Shown: positions 18,301 through 27,486, numbered from the stretch's first letter. The stretch is 64,000 nucleotides of DNA from Desertimonas sp963732335 (GCA_963732335.1 CAVSZO010000006.1:124001-188000), one strand, 5' to 3'. Made by a program: numbers and translations. The notes: generated by a model from the letters alone, not told the origin.

Positions 18301-19250
18301 GATGGACTCCCGCTGCGCTGCAGCGTCTCGATGATCTCGTTGTCGGTGGGCATGGCGTCAGCGCACAGCAACCGACCGGCGACGATGGCCCCGGCGGCAT
18401 TGGCGTACTCGACGATTCGAGCAGGCTGCCAATCCGACAGCAACCCGTGAGCGAACGCACCGCCGAACGCGTCGCCGGCGCCCAGCCCGCACACCACCTC
18501 GACCGGTTTGGGTGGCACAACGGTTCGCTCGCCCGCGGTCGCGACGAGGACACCGTCGCCGCCGAGCTTGACGACGGCGATTCCGACGTCTCGTGCGAGC
18601 AGGGCGTCGGCCGCGAGGTCGGGGTCGTCGGTGCCGACGGCGACGCGGCATTCGGTGCGGTTACCGATGGCGACGGTCGCCGAGTCGATCGCCGCGCCGA
18701 TGATCGCCGACGCCTCCTCCTCACTCGGCCACAACACCGCCCGGTAGTCGAGGTCGAGGACCGTGTGCGGCCGGCGGGCGCGGATCGCCAGGAGGTCGCT
18801 GATCGTCGAGCGGGCCGGCTCTTCCGCCATCGCCGAACCGGCCACCCACAGCACCGCGACGTCGCGGATCGTGGCGGCGTCGACGTCGCCGGGTCTGAGT
18901 TGCATGTCCGGCGCCTTCGGGACGCGGTAGAACAGCAATTCGGGGTCCTCCGGTGGAGTCAACGCGGCGAACGCCAGCGGGGTGCGCAACTTCTCGTCGC
19001 GTCCCACGAACCTCGTGTCAACTCCGAACGACTGCAGCTTGCCGATCACGTAGTCGCCGAACGGATCGGTCCCCACCCGGGTCAGCACGGCGCTGCGCCG
19101 GCCGAGTCGGGCGGCGGCGACGGCCACGTTCGTCGCCGTGCCGCCGATCGACTTGACGAAGCGCTGGTCGTCGAGCCAGCCGGCGCCCACTGCGTCCGCG
19201 TAGAGGTCGACGCTGACCCGCCCGACGGTGAGGAGCTCGAGGTTCACCAC
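18297..19250 (-). CDS. iolC: 5-dehydro-2-deoxygluconokinase (IolC, PfkB family)
   Basis: Sugar kinase phosphorylating 5-dehydro-2-deoxy-gluconate before aldol cleavage. PfkB motif 1 is seen as GGTATNVAVAAARLG near residue 37, and PfkB motif 2 as CGLGAGDAFGGAFAHGLL near 263 with the catalytic Asp. TVGRVSVDLY at the start is typical of IolC. The open frame runs upstream to 19331, but similarity begins at VNLELLTVGR, so tandem GTG codons at 19250/19247 are preferred; the exact start is uncertain. About 317 aa. Overlaps the next gene by 4 bases. Confidence 0.9.
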   Translation of the reverse strand: MVNLELLTVGRVSVDLYADAVGAGWLDDQRFVKSIGGTATNVAVAAARLGRRSAVLTRVGTDPFGDYVIGKLQSFGVDTRFVGRDEKLRTPLAFAALTPPEDPELLFYRVPKAPDMQLRPGDVDAATIRDVAVLWVAGSAMAEEPARSTISDLLAIRARRPHTVLDLDYRAVLWPSEEEASAIIGAAIDSATVAIGNRTECRVAVGTDDPDLAADALLARDVGIAVVKLGGDGVLVATAGERTVVPPKPVEVVCGLGAGDAFGGAFAHGLLSDWQPARIVEYANAAGAIVAGRLLCADAMPTDNEIIETLQRSGSPS

Positions 19251-19343
19251 GTCACCGCTATTGCTGGGAAGTGCCGACGGAGCGGCCCGAATCGTGTTCG
19301 TTGCGTAAGCACATTTCGCACCTCCGCCCAACCGGCTCGCGTG

Positions 19344-19433
19344 CTAGGCCTGATATTCATGAGGACGACCCTGGAGCCTGGCGGCACGCTCCACGGCCTT
19401 GAACTCGTCCTGCTCGACTGAGACCACCGTCAT
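19344..19433 (-). CDS. Possible 29-residue ORF coupled to the ABC ATPase gene
   Basis: An ATG overlapping the ATPase stop (ATGA) opens a 29-codon frame (MTVVSVEQDEF to the end HEYQA, then TAG). The composition is hydrophilic with a helix-like KAVERAARLQ. The coupling geometry is the same as in true genes of this operon, yet the peptide matches nothing known and may be chance or the relic of a longer gene between the transporter and iolC. Confidence 0.25.
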   Translation of the reverse strand: MTVVSVEQDEFKAVERAARLQGRPHEYQA

Positions 19434-20254
19434 CCGGGCTTGACGAGCGACTCGATCTCGTGGCTCAAGGCTTCGAGCTCGGCGCCTCCGGCCATCAACT
19501 GGACGAGCTCGTCGCGGGTGATCTCGTCCTTGGCGAAGTTGCCGAGGCTCTGGCCGCGCTTGAGGATGAGGAAGCGATCGCCGACCGGGTAGGCGTGGTG
19601 CGGGTTGTGGGTGATGAAGATCACGCCGAGCCCGCGGTCGCGGGCGGCGACGATGTACCGCAGCACGACCCCCGACTGCTTGACCCCGAGGGCAGCCGTC
19701 GGCTCGTCGAGGATCAGCACCTTGGCGCCGAAGTACACCGCCCGGGCGATCGCCACCGACTGCCGCTCGCCTCCGGACAGCGTGCCGACCGGTTGCTCCG
19801 GGTCGCGGACGTCGATGCCCATCTTCGCCATCTCCTCGACAGCGATCGCCTTGGCCTTGCGCATGTCGATCGTGCCGAGCCACGTCGTCGGCTCGGACCC
19901 GAGCCAGAAGTTGCGCCAGACCGACATCAGCGGAGCCATCGCCAGGTCCTGGTAGACGGTGGCGATGCCGGCGGCCTTGGCCTCGCGGGGCGAGTGGAAC
20001 GCGACCTGCTCGCCCTCCATCAGGAAGTGCCCTTCGTCGTGGCGGTGCACACCGGCGAGAATCTTGATGAGCGTCGACTTGCCTGCCCCGTTGTCGCCGA
20101 GCACGCACGTCACCTCGCCGGCACGCACGCTGGTGGTGATGTTCTGCACGGCGATGATGTTGCCGAAGAACTTCGACAGTCGCTGCAACTCGAGCAAGGC
20201 GTGACCCTCGACGTCACGGCCTGCCGGCTCGACGAGGTTCTCTTCGACCGTCAT
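19430..20254 (-). CDS. Sugar (probable inositol) ABC transporter ATP-binding protein
   Basis: Single-ATPase subunit, 274 aa, of the ribose/xylose/inositol-type importers. Walker A is GDNGAGKSTLIKIL near residue 53, Q-loop VYQDLAMAP, signature GTLSGGERQSVAIARAV near 155, Walker B LILDEPTAALG, switch His ITHNPHHA. The N-terminal 20 residues precede LLELQRLSKFFG. It has one nucleotide domain where RbsA/XylG-type proteins often have two, as in Frc/IolT-like actinobacterial systems. ATG 20254 overlaps the permease stop (ATGA). The operon continues into iolC, so myo-inositol or a related polyol is the likely cargo. Confidence 0.9.
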   Translation of the reverse strand: MTVEENLVEPAGRDVEGHALLELQRLSKFFGNIIAVQNITTSVRAGEVTCVLGDNGAGKSTLIKILAGVHRHDEGHFLMEGEQVAFHSPREAKAAGIATVYQDLAMAPLMSVWRNFWLGSEPTTWLGTIDMRKAKAIAVEEMAKMGIDVRDPEQPVGTLSGGERQSVAIARAVYFGAKVLILDEPTAALGVKQSGVVLRYIVAARDRGLGVIFITHNPHHAYPVGDRFLILKRGQSLGNFAKDEITRDELVQLMAGGAELEALSHEIESLVKPG

Positions 20255-21420
20255 CGCGACTCCCCTCCGCCCACGTCCGCCTCGACCATTGCTGCCGTTG
20301 CCTCCGCCTCGCGCTCGGCCTCGACAGCCGCCTGTTCGATCTTCTCGCTCGGCGGCCGTGACACCGACGTGGCCCATCGGCGGATCCACTCGTTGGCGAA
20401 AGCGGCGATCAGCAAGATGATTCCGAGGAACAGGAAGTACAGGTTGTTGTCCCACCCGGCCAGGGGGATCCCGCGTTGGGTCATCCCGAGGATGAGACAG
20501 CCGAGGGCAGCACCGACGATCGAGCCGAACCCACCCGTCAGCAGGCAGCCGCCGAGCACGGCGGCGATGATGTAGAAGAACTCCTGGCCGACACCTTCGA
20601 GCACGTTCGACCGGTCGGTCTGGAACAGCACGATCTGACCGTGGACCCAACCGCACACGGCCACGGTGACGAACAGACCGACCTTCGTCCCCGTCGCCGG
20701 CACGCCGACCATCCGTGCCGCCTCCTTGTTGCCACCGACGGCGAAGATCCAGTTGCCGACCTTCGTGCGCGACAGCACCCAGGCGCCGATCACGGCCATC
20801 ACTACGAACCACACGACCACGACCTTGAACCCGACGGAACCGATGTGGACGAAGTCGGAGGCGAACATCCTGCGAGCGAATGAGTAGCCGTCGGCGTTCT
20901 CGACACCGACGACCTGAGTCTGATCGGTCACCTGCTGCGTCAGCCACAGGTTGAATCCCTGCAGGGCGAAGAGCACGCCGAGCGTGACGATGAAGCTCGG
21001 CAACCGCGACAACACGACCATCACGCCGTTGAGCACGCCGATCGTCACGGCGATCGCCAACGAGACCAGCATCGCGATGGGAATGGGCCAACCTGCGTGC
21101 ACCGAGAACATCGCGGTGAACATTCCCGTCGTGCCGACGATGACCCCAGACGAGAGGTCGAACTCTCCGCCGATCATCAGCAGGGCGACGGCGAGCGCTG
21201 ACACACCCAACAGGGCCGCCGTCTCGACGTAGGTCTTGGTGCCCTGCCACGAGAGCCAGGTCTCTCCGCCCTGCCACGCGAAGAGGGCGAACACGACGAT
21301 CGCCCCGGTGAGGGCGCCGAACTCCGGGCGGATCATCAGCCGGATCAGTGGCGAGCGGCGGGCGAGCCGCTCGTCGGTAGCGGCCTTCGGGACCACCGGG
21401 ACAGTCGCGACTGACATCAT
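20251..21420 (-). CDS. Sugar (probable inositol) ABC transporter permease
   Basis: Inner-membrane permease of the RbsC/XylH type, 389 aa with about ten spans. Signature pieces: LLMIGGEFDLSSGVIVG near residue 82, LPSFIVTLGVLFALQG near 142, FAVGGNKEAARMVGVP near 223 (coupling-helix region) and GFGSIVGAALGCLILGM near 311. The C-terminal 45 residues are a Glu/Ala-rich cytoplasmic tail unusual for RbsC. ATG 21420, with a second Met at codon 2. It lies 52 bases after the binding-protein stop, with a strong hairpin in between. Confidence 0.92.
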   Translation of the reverse strand: MMSVATVPVVPKAATDERLARRSPLIRLMIRPEFGALTGAIVVFALFAWQGGETWLSWQGTKTYVETAALLGVSALAVALLMIGGEFDLSSGVIVGTTGMFTAMFSVHAGWPIPIAMLVSLAIAVTIGVLNGVMVVLSRLPSFIVTLGVLFALQGFNLWLTQQVTDQTQVVGVENADGYSFARRMFASDFVHIGSVGFKVVVVWFVVMAVIGAWVLSRTKVGNWIFAVGGNKEAARMVGVPATGTKVGLFVTVAVCGWVHGQIVLFQTDRSNVLEGVGQEFFYIIAAVLGGCLLTGGFGSIVGAALGCLILGMTQRGIPLAGWDNNLYFLFLGIILLIAAFANEWIRRWATSVSRPPSEKIEQAAVEAEREAEATAAMVEADVGGGESR

Positions 21421-21433
21421 TCCCCCTTGCTCG

Positions 21434-21461
21434 GGGGGAGGGAGTGGACCCTCCCTCCCCC
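21434..21461 (-). terminator. Stem-loop between binding-protein and permease genes
   Basis: GGGGGAGGGAG (21434-21444) pairs perfectly with CTCCCTCCCCC (21451-21461) over a 6-base loop. There is no U-run. In ABC importer operons such hairpins after the binding-protein gene act as partial terminators or 3' stabilisers so that the binding protein is made in excess; that is the likely role here. Confidence 0.75.
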
Positions 21462-21472
21462 GTCGTCGTCGG

Positions 21473-22468
21473 TTACCTCGAGCCCTCGCCGGTCAGCTCG
21501 AGCACCTGTTCGGCGTTCTCGGCGGTGACGAATCCGGGACCGGTGTAGACCGGCAGGCCGCCCCCGACTGTGTTGAGGTTGTCGCGGTACAGCGTGAGGA
21601 ACACGATCGGCAGGTACCCCTGGAGGTACTGCTGCTGGTCGATGGCGAATGTCATGTTGCCGTCGATGATCGCCTGGATCACGTCGGGGCTGAGATCGAA
21701 CGTGGCGATTGACATCTCGCCAAGCAGGCCCAGTTCCTCGAGAGCCGCCATCGCCGGCGTCGATGCCGTCGGGCCGAGGGCAAGGATGGCGTCGATCGTG
21801 TCGTCGGCCTGCAGTGTGGAGCTCACCGTGCTGGTGATCCCGGCGGCGTCGTTGAGGTCGACCTGGACGATGTCCATCGTGCCGCCGGCCTCCTCCATCG
21901 CCTCCCCTGCACCCTGGCAGCGGGCGTCGAGGGCGAGGTTGCCCTGCTCGTGGTGGACGCACAGCAAGTGGGTTGCCCCGCCCTCGGCGAGCCGCGCCCC
22001 AGCCCCACGGCCGGCAATGATCTCGTCCTGGCCGATGTGCGTGATCGCCCCGATGTCCTGGTAGAAGTCGGACCCGGAGTTGACCGTGATGATCGGGATA
22101 CCCGCCTCCGTCGCCGCAGCGAGCGAGTCCTGCAACGCCGGATAGTCGGGCACGGAGACGACGAGACCATCAGGGTTGGTGGCGACGGCTGCGTCGATGA
22201 GCGAGGCCATCTCGACCATGTCGAACGTCGCAGGTGCCGAGTAGTTGGCGGTCGCACCCATCTGTGCCGCGGCGTCATCGACGCCGCGCTTGAACACCGA
22301 CCAGAACGGATCGGCCGCCTGGCCGTGCGTAACCACCGCGATCGTGGCGCCGCCCTCGTCGGCGGGCGGCTCTGTGGTCGCCGACGCCGTCGCGGCGAAG
22401 CCGGCTGCGAGCGTGCCGGCGACGAGCGCGCCGGAGGCCAATACTCCGAAGCGGAGCTTTCGTCTCAT
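21473..22468 (-). CDS. Sugar ABC transporter substrate-binding protein (periplasmic-binding-protein type 1)
   Basis: Extracytoplasmic receptor, 331 aa. Signal peptide MRRKLRFGVLASGALVAG followed by a hydrophobic stretch to FAATASA; no lipobox Cys is seen, so it may be released or held otherwise. The mature domain has the type 1 fold: TIAVVTHGQAADPFWSVFKRG, DGLVVSVPDYPALQ, IITVNSGSDFY, and a late QQYLQGYLPI segment. Such proteins bind ribose, xylose, inositol or similar. ATG 22468 follows GGGGGA. First gene of the leftward inositol operon, opposite the GntR regulator. Intact. Confidence 0.9.
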   Translation of the reverse strand: MRRKLRFGVLASGALVAGTLAAGFAATASATTEPPADEGGATIAVVTHGQAADPFWSVFKRGVDDAAAQMGATANYSAPATFDMVEMASLIDAAVATNPDGLVVSVPDYPALQDSLAAATEAGIPIITVNSGSDFYQDIGAITHIGQDEIIAGRGAGARLAEGGATHLLCVHHEQGNLALDARCQGAGEAMEEAGGTMDIVQVDLNDAAGITSTVSSTLQADDTIDAILALGPTASTPAMAALEELGLLGEMSIATFDLSPDVIQAIIDGNMTFAIDQQQYLQGYLPIVFLTLYRDNLNTVGGGLPVYTGPGFVTAENAEQVLELTGEGSR

Positions 22469-22635
22469 GTGTCCCCCTTGAGGATGTGCCGGCCCTTCGA
22501 CCGGTTTGTACGGGTCGGCATTCGCCGACTTCCTGTCCCGACCGGCGTACCGGGCGGTGTTCGTGATCGCCACGGCGTACATCTCGCGATGGCGCCTACC
22601 GATCGTTCGAAGCTACTGCACCCGTTCCCCCGTGG
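22469..22635. promoter_or_regulatory. Divergent promoter region of the inositol operon and its GntR regulator
   Basis: This 167-base gap must hold the promoters for both directions. Three GTAC-centred words (TTTGTACGGG, GGCGTACCGG, GGCGTACATC, at about 22506-22580) recur; HutC-type GntR proteins often bind GT...AC palindromes, so these are candidate half-sites. I see no unambiguous -10/-35 pair. Confidence 0.4.
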
Positions 22636-23366
22636 ATGCCTGTCACGGTTGGCCGCATCAGTCGCGACTCGCCGGTACCGCTGTATCACCAGGTCGCCGG
22701 GCACCTTCGTGAGCTGACGGATCGGGTGAGCTCGCCGAAGGTGAGCACCTCCCCAACGAGATCGAGCTCGCCCAGTCGTTCACGCTGTCTCGCCCGACGA
22801 TGCGCCAAGCACTGGACGAGCTCGTTCGTGACGGGCTGATCGTGCGCCGCCGCGGCGTCGGGACTGTGGTGACGCCGCAGCAGTTCCACCGCGGTGCCCG
22901 CGTCACGAGCGTGTTCGAGGACCTCGTCGCCGCCGGTCGATCACCTTCCACCGTCGTGCTGTCCGTCGGCGTCGTCGACGGACCGCTCGAGGTGGCGACG
23001 GCTTTCGACCTGCGCCAGGGGCAGCGGGTCGTTGCCCTCGAACGCCTGCGCAGCGCCGACGATGTGCCGCTGGCGCTGATGCGCAACTGGCTTCCGGCGC
23101 GCTACGAGTTCCTCGCCTCGACCGATCTCACGTCGCGCGGTCTGTACCAGGTGATGCGTGAGCGAGGTGATGTCCCGATCAGCGCACGCAAGACGATCAG
23201 TGCGTGCGCCGCCACGCTCCGGCCGGCGCAATTGCTCGACGTCCGCCGCGGCGCTCCGTTACTCCAGGTGCGCCACGTCGCCTATGGCGCCGATGGCGAG
23301 GTGCTCGACGTCGGCGACCATCTGTACCGCGCCGATCGCCACACCGTCGACATCGTCGTCGACTGA
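22636..23366 (+). CDS. GntR/HutC-family transcriptional regulator, one frameshift
   Basis: DNA-binding sensor of about 243 aa. N-terminal winged helix starts DSPVPLYHQVAGHLRELTD; after a frame break near nt 22727 it continues as GELAEGEHLPNEIELAQSF and SRPTMRQALDELVRDGLIVR, the canonical GntR recognition region. The C-terminal UTRA ligand domain (about residues 85-240) includes VFEDLVAAG, RNWLPARYEFL and LLQVRHVAYGADGEVLDV. It is divergent from the transporter/iol operon and is its most probable repressor, with an inositol intermediate as inducer; that is inference from position. Confidence 0.85.
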
Positions 23367-23447
23367 ATCACGAGGCGTCGTCGCTCCGGGCGGCAGAAGA
23401 TCGGGCGAGATCCAATCGCCGGGCGCGATGGCTCCGAAATCAGACGC

Positions 23448-24875
23448 ATGGAAACTCACGCAACACGTCCACGCGGACACGCACGCCTGATCGCCGTCGG
23501 CGTCGGCGTGCTGTCCCTCGCTTCCCTCGGCCTGAGCACCGCCCATGCCGCACCGTCGCCGCTCCACGACACCGGCACGCCGCCGTCGAGTGAGCCTGTG
23601 GTGGCTGACGGCACGACGCTCTACTCGGTCGATCTCGACTCCGGTGCCGCGACGGCGCTTGGCAGTGTCGGCAGCGGCTTGCAGCTGGTCGGCCTGGCGA
23701 TCGCCCCGGATGTCGGCAACGTCTACGGGCTGACCGACGCCGGTGAGCTGGCGACGTTCTCCGTCGACGACCTGACTGCGGTAACGACCGCTCCGATCAC
23801 CGGCCTCAACGCCGACGATCCGCTGGTCGGCATCGACCGCCGTCCGGCTGACGGCAGCGTCGTCGGCCTGACCGGTGGTGGAATCGTGTACAAGATTGAC
23901 CCGGCCACGGCGGCGGCGACAGCGGTCGGGGAGGCGATCGACCCGGCGCTCGAGTCAGCGGCCTTCGGCTTCGACTTCAACCCCACCGTCGACCGCATCC
24001 GCGTCGGCGCAAGCACGGGCCAGAACCTGCGCCTCAACCCGGACACCGGGACGATCGGCACGAACCCCGACACCGGTGCACCAACGATCGACGGCAAGCT
24101 CGCCTTCGCCGACGGCGACGCCAACGCCGGAGCGGCGCCCAACGTGGTCGGGGCGGCGTACACCAACTCGGTCGCCGGCGCCACGCGGACTCAGCTCTTC
24201 GTCGTCGACGCCGCCAGCGGCTCGCTGGCTATCCAGATGCCACCGAACGACGGGATCCTCAACACGGTCGGCTCGCTCGGTGTCGATCTCCCCGACGCTG
24301 CCTCGTTCGACATCGCGGCCAACGGTGATGCCCTGCTCGCCGTGCCGTCCGGTGCGTTCGGCGCCGCCCCCGACGCCGCGGCGACGCTGACGTCTGGGCC
24401 GGGCTGCGCGGCGGTGCCCACCGACGGCGAGGGCAGCTTCGAAGGGATGGCCGATGACCCGGCCGCCACTGCCGCCGGCAACAACCCGCAGCTGTCGACG
24501 CTTGCGTCCGCCGTTGAGGCTGCCGGCCTCACCGACACGCTCAACGGCGAGGGTCCGTTCACCATCTTCGCTCCGTCCAACTCGGCCTTTGCCAAGATCC
24601 CCCAGGCCGACCTCGACGGACTGCTCGCCGACCCCGCGGGCGCCCTCACCGACATCCTCAGCCTGCATGTGGTCGTCGGCCAGCAGTTGTCCACCAACGA
24701 CCTCGTCGACGCCGGCACCGTCGACAGCCTTGCCGGCACGCTGACCGTCGACCAGTTCGGTGATCGGGTCACGGTCGACGCCGGCAGCGGACCAGCGGTC
24801 GTCGTCTGTGGCGACATCCAGACCGCCAACGCCACCGTGCACATCATCGACACAGTGCTGGTACCCAGTAGCTGA
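23448..24875 (+). CDS. Secreted protein with DUF4394 and fasciclin domains
   Basis: 475 aa, exported. Signal peptide at residues 1-35 (basic, then LIAVGVGVLSLASLGLS, cut after AHA). Residues about 45-325 match DUF4394, a beta-propeller-like domain, with LVGLAIAPDVGNVYGLTDAG, GFDFNPTVDRIRV and LRLNPDTGTI. Residues about 340-475 form a fasciclin (FAS1) domain with GPFTIFAPSNSAFAKIP and ATVHIIDTVLVPSS, known from cell-adhesion proteins. Neither domain is enzymatic. It lies between the GntR and IolE-like genes but is probably unrelated to inositol. ATG 23448. Intact. Confidence 0.85.
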   Translation: METHATRPRGHARLIAVGVGVLSLASLGLSTAHAAPSPLHDTGTPPSSEPVVADGTTLYSVDLDSGAATALGSVGSGLQLVGLAIAPDVGNVYGLTDAGELATFSVDDLTAVTTAPITGLNADDPLVGIDRRPADGSVVGLTGGGIVYKIDPATAAATAVGEAIDPALESAAFGFDFNPTVDRIRVGASTGQNLRLNPDTGTIGTNPDTGAPTIDGKLAFADGDANAGAAPNVVGAAYTNSVAGATRTQLFVVDAASGSLAIQMPPNDGILNTVGSLGVDLPDAASFDIAANGDALLAVPSGAFGAAPDAAATLTSGPGCAAVPTDGEGSFEGMADDPAATAAGNNPQLSTLASAVEAAGLTDTLNGEGPFTIFAPSNSAFAKIPQADLDGLLADPAGALTDILSLHVVVGQQLSTNDLVDAGTVDSLAGTLTVDQFGDRVTVDAGSGPAVVVCGDIQTANATVHIIDTVLVPSS

Positions 24876-24893
24876 GTTAGATCCGCCGACGCA

Positions 24894-24926
24894 ACCGGCC
24901 GCCCGCTGTTTCAGCGGGTGGCCGGT
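24894..24926. terminator. Strong hairpin between convergent genes
   Basis: ACCGGCC-G-CCCGCTG, loop TTT, CAGCGGG-T-GGCCGGT: a 15-pair stem with one G:U wobble. It lies between the fasciclin gene end and the IolE-like gene, whose stop codon is inside it. Position and symmetry fit a bidirectional terminator. Confidence 0.8.
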
Positions 24927-25798
24927 GCGCGTAGGAACTCGAGGCTGGCGCGGGCGGCTTCGACCGGGCCGGCTCCAGGTGGCGGTTCGGCTGAGCCGAG
25001 GTCGGTGTCTTGTTCGAGCACGTACCAGCCGTCGTAGCCAGCAGTCTCCAGGGCATCGACGGTCGCTTGGATCGGCACGTCGCCTTCGCCGAGTGGGCAG
25101 AACAGCCCGTTTTCGACCCCCGCCCTGATCGTCAGCTCACCCCGGCGGACACTCTCAACGACGCTGCCGCGGACGTCCTTGAGGTGCACGTGGGCGACGC
25201 GTTCGCCGGCGTCGGCGGCGAACTGGGCCGGGTCGTAGCCGCCGATGAGGAGGTGCCCGGTGTCGAGACACCAGCGCACGTCGGAGCGTTCGAGCATCGT
25301 CTTGACGTCGGCGGCGCTCTCCACCAGCGTGCCGACGTGTGGGTGCAATGCGTGGGTGAGCCGGTGCACGGCGCACAGTTCGTCGAGCTCGGCGAGCATG
25401 CCGGCAACGTGGTCCCACTGCGACCTCGAGAGCTCGAACCGCGGCGCCCACCCCTGGTCGACGACGACGGCGGAGACGAACATCGTCGCCCCAGCGGCGG
25501 CGAACAGTTCCGCCGTGGCTTGGGCGTCGACAAGGGTCGCAGAGCGTTGGCCCGGATCGTGGAGTACGACTGGTACGAAGCCGCCGATCAGCGACATGCC
25601 GTTGCGGTCGAGGACAGCGCGCAGCTCGTCGGGGTCGCGGGGCAGGAAGCCCGGCGCCCCCAGCTCGGTGGCGGTGATGCCCAGCGAGCGCATCTCGGCA
25701 AGCACCCGGTCGGCAGGCAGCATCACGCCCCAGCCGGGAACCTCACACACGCCCCACGTGATCGGGGCACCTCCGATGCGGTCGAGCGGGATCACCAT
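24911..25798 (-). CDS. Sugar-phosphate isomerase/epimerase-like TIM barrel, probable inosose dehydratase (IolE-like)
   Basis: 295-residue AP-endonuclease-2-type TIM barrel. The opening GGAPITWGVCEVPGWG resembles IolE/IolI starts, and metal ligands are visible in HALHPHVGT, CLDTGHLLIGG, HVHLKDVRG and the final EQDTD. IolE dehydrates inosose to the substrate of IolD, a step otherwise missing from this cluster, so a role as inosose dehydratase or inosose isomerase is likely. Its separation by the fasciclin gene and its own orientation leave room for another sugar substrate. ATG 25798. Intact. Confidence 0.75.
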   Translation of the reverse strand: MVIPLDRIGGAPITWGVCEVPGWGVMLPADRVLAEMRSLGITATELGAPGFLPRDPDELRAVLDRNGMSLIGGFVPVVLHDPGQRSATLVDAQATAELFAAAGATMFVSAVVVDQGWAPRFELSRSQWDHVAGMLAELDELCAVHRLTHALHPHVGTLVESAADVKTMLERSDVRWCLDTGHLLIGGYDPAQFAADAGERVAHVHLKDVRGSVVESVRRGELTIRAGVENGLFCPLGEGDVPIQATVDALETAGYDGWYVLEQDTDLGSAEPPPGAGPVEAARASLEFLRAPATR

Positions 25799-25860
25799 TT
25801 CACGTTAGGGCCTGGTTCGATCTGGGCGACTTCTGTCAGGCGACCTCGACCCTTCGGGCC

Positions 25861-27420
25861 TCAGGCCGGCTTGGTGAAGGTCGTCGCCAGGTCGATGAGC
25901 AGGCGGGTGCCGAAGCCGGTGGCGCCCTTGGAGCGCCACGACTCGTCGGCGTCGGCCTTCATCGTCGGGGCGATGTCGAGGTGCGCCCACGGGACGTCGC
26001 CGACGAACTCGTTGAGGAATACCGCCGCGGTGATCGTGCCGCCGTGCGGGCCGGCGACGTTCTTGATGTCGGCGACATCGGAGTCGAGCAGCTTGCGGTA
26101 GCGCTTGGTCTCCAGCGGAAGTTGCCACACCGGCTCGTCGCTGGAATCGGCGGCGGCGCGCACCTGGTCGATCAGTGGCTGGTTGCTGCCGAGCACGCCG
26201 GCGTATCCAGTTCCGAGGGCGACTAGCGCGGCGCCTGTCAACGTGGCGATGTCGACGATCGCGTCGGGCTCTTCCTCGGCGGCAAGGACGAGGCCGTCGG
26301 CGAGGACGAGGCGGCCCTCGGCATCGGTGTTGTGCACCTCGACGGTCTTGCCGCCGTGGATGTGCAGCACGTCGCCGAGCTTGGTCGCCGAGCCCGAGGG
26401 CATGTTGTCGGTGCACATCAGGAACCCGGTGACCGTATTGCGGCAGCCGGCGTCGGCGAGCGCCGACATCGTCGCCAGCACGGCGGCGGCCCCGGACATG
26501 TCCATCTTCATCGCCGCGTGCATTGGATCGCTGGGCTTCAGGCTGATCCCGCCGGAGTCGTACATGATCCCCTTGCCGACGAGGGCGAGGTGAGCAGCAC
26601 CCTTGGCAGCACGCTTGGGCCGGTACGTCAGCTTGATCATGCACGGTGGCTCGGAGCTCCCGGCGTTGACGCCGAGCAGTCCGCCGCACCCGAGCTCGGC
26701 GAGGCGGTCGACGTCGAACACCTCGACTCCCAGCCCAGATGCCCTGCCGACCTCAGTCGCCAGGTCTGCCAACCGGGTCGCCGTGAGGTGGCTGGGTGGC
26801 GAGTTGGCGAGGTCGCGGGCGAGCATCGCGGCGCGGGCCGTCGTGCGGCCGCGAGCGATACCAGCCTCCACCGGACGTTGCCGCTCGGATGGCGACAGCA
26901 ACGTCAACGATTCCAGCGGTGATGTGTCGCCGTTGGATTTCAACGATTCGAAGCGGTAGCGGGCGAGCACGACGCCCTCGACGACGGCTTGGGCAGCATT
27001 GGCCCCGTCGCCGCCGGCTTCGTGGAGGCTCGTTGCCAGTGCCGGATGCTTGGCGACGGCGCGGGCGAACGCGGCAGCGGCGTCGCGCAGCTCGGCGATT
27101 GAGAGCGTGCCGTCGCCGGTCCCAATGGCGACGAGGTCGGCGCCGTCGCGCCGGGGGACGACGAGCGTCTGGCCGGCCTTGCCTTCGAACCCGAGGGCAG
27201 CGAGCGTCGCCCGGTCGACGCCGAGCTGGCGCGGCACAGCGCCCTTCTCCCCGACTGGCACGCCGACCGCCCCGACCGCCGAGGGGGCGGTGCGGGCGAC
27301 CGCGACGGTGAGTTCGGCGGCCCGGCGCCACGACGGCGCCGGGTCGAACCAGGAGAGGTCGCGGCTTACCCGGGTCAGCGGCCCGCGACCAGCGGCGAGG
27401 GAATCGGTCTTGGTTGGCAT
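25861..27420 (-). CDS. pepA: Leucyl aminopeptidase (M17 family)
   Basis: Di-metal cytosolic exopeptidase of 519 aa that releases N-terminal residues and recycles peptides. The M17 signature NTDAEGRLVLAD is near residue 362, preceded by GKGIMYDSGGISLKPSD (metal Lys/Asp) and MKMDMSGAAAVL; the C-terminal WAHLDIAPTM and GFGTRLLIDL are as expected. The N-terminal 170 residues form the variable macro-like domain. The frame stays open for 900 bases upstream without similarity, so ATG 27420 (MPTKTDSLAAG) is taken as start. Divergent from metH. Intact. Confidence 0.92.
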   Translation of the reverse strand: MPTKTDSLAAGRGPLTRVSRDLSWFDPAPSWRRAAELTVAVARTAPSAVGAVGVPVGEKGAVPRQLGVDRATLAALGFEGKAGQTLVVPRRDGADLVAIGTGDGTLSIAELRDAAAAFARAVAKHPALATSLHEAGGDGANAAQAVVEGVVLARYRFESLKSNGDTSPLESLTLLSPSERQRPVEAGIARGRTTARAAMLARDLANSPPSHLTATRLADLATEVGRASGLGVEVFDVDRLAELGCGGLLGVNAGSSEPPCMIKLTYRPKRAAKGAAHLALVGKGIMYDSGGISLKPSDPMHAAMKMDMSGAAAVLATMSALADAGCRNTVTGFLMCTDNMPSGSATKLGDVLHIHGGKTVEVHNTDAEGRLVLADGLVLAAEEEPDAIVDIATLTGAALVALGTGYAGVLGSNQPLIDQVRAAADSSDEPVWQLPLETKRYRKLLDSDVADIKNVAGPHGGTITAAVFLNEFVGDVPWAHLDIAPTMKADADESWRSKGATGFGTRLLIDLATTFTKPA

Positions 27421-27486
27421 CACTGGGACAGTCTGCCGTGCGACGGACGCCAGCAAGCCACGATGGTCGAGAGCACAACCCCAACG

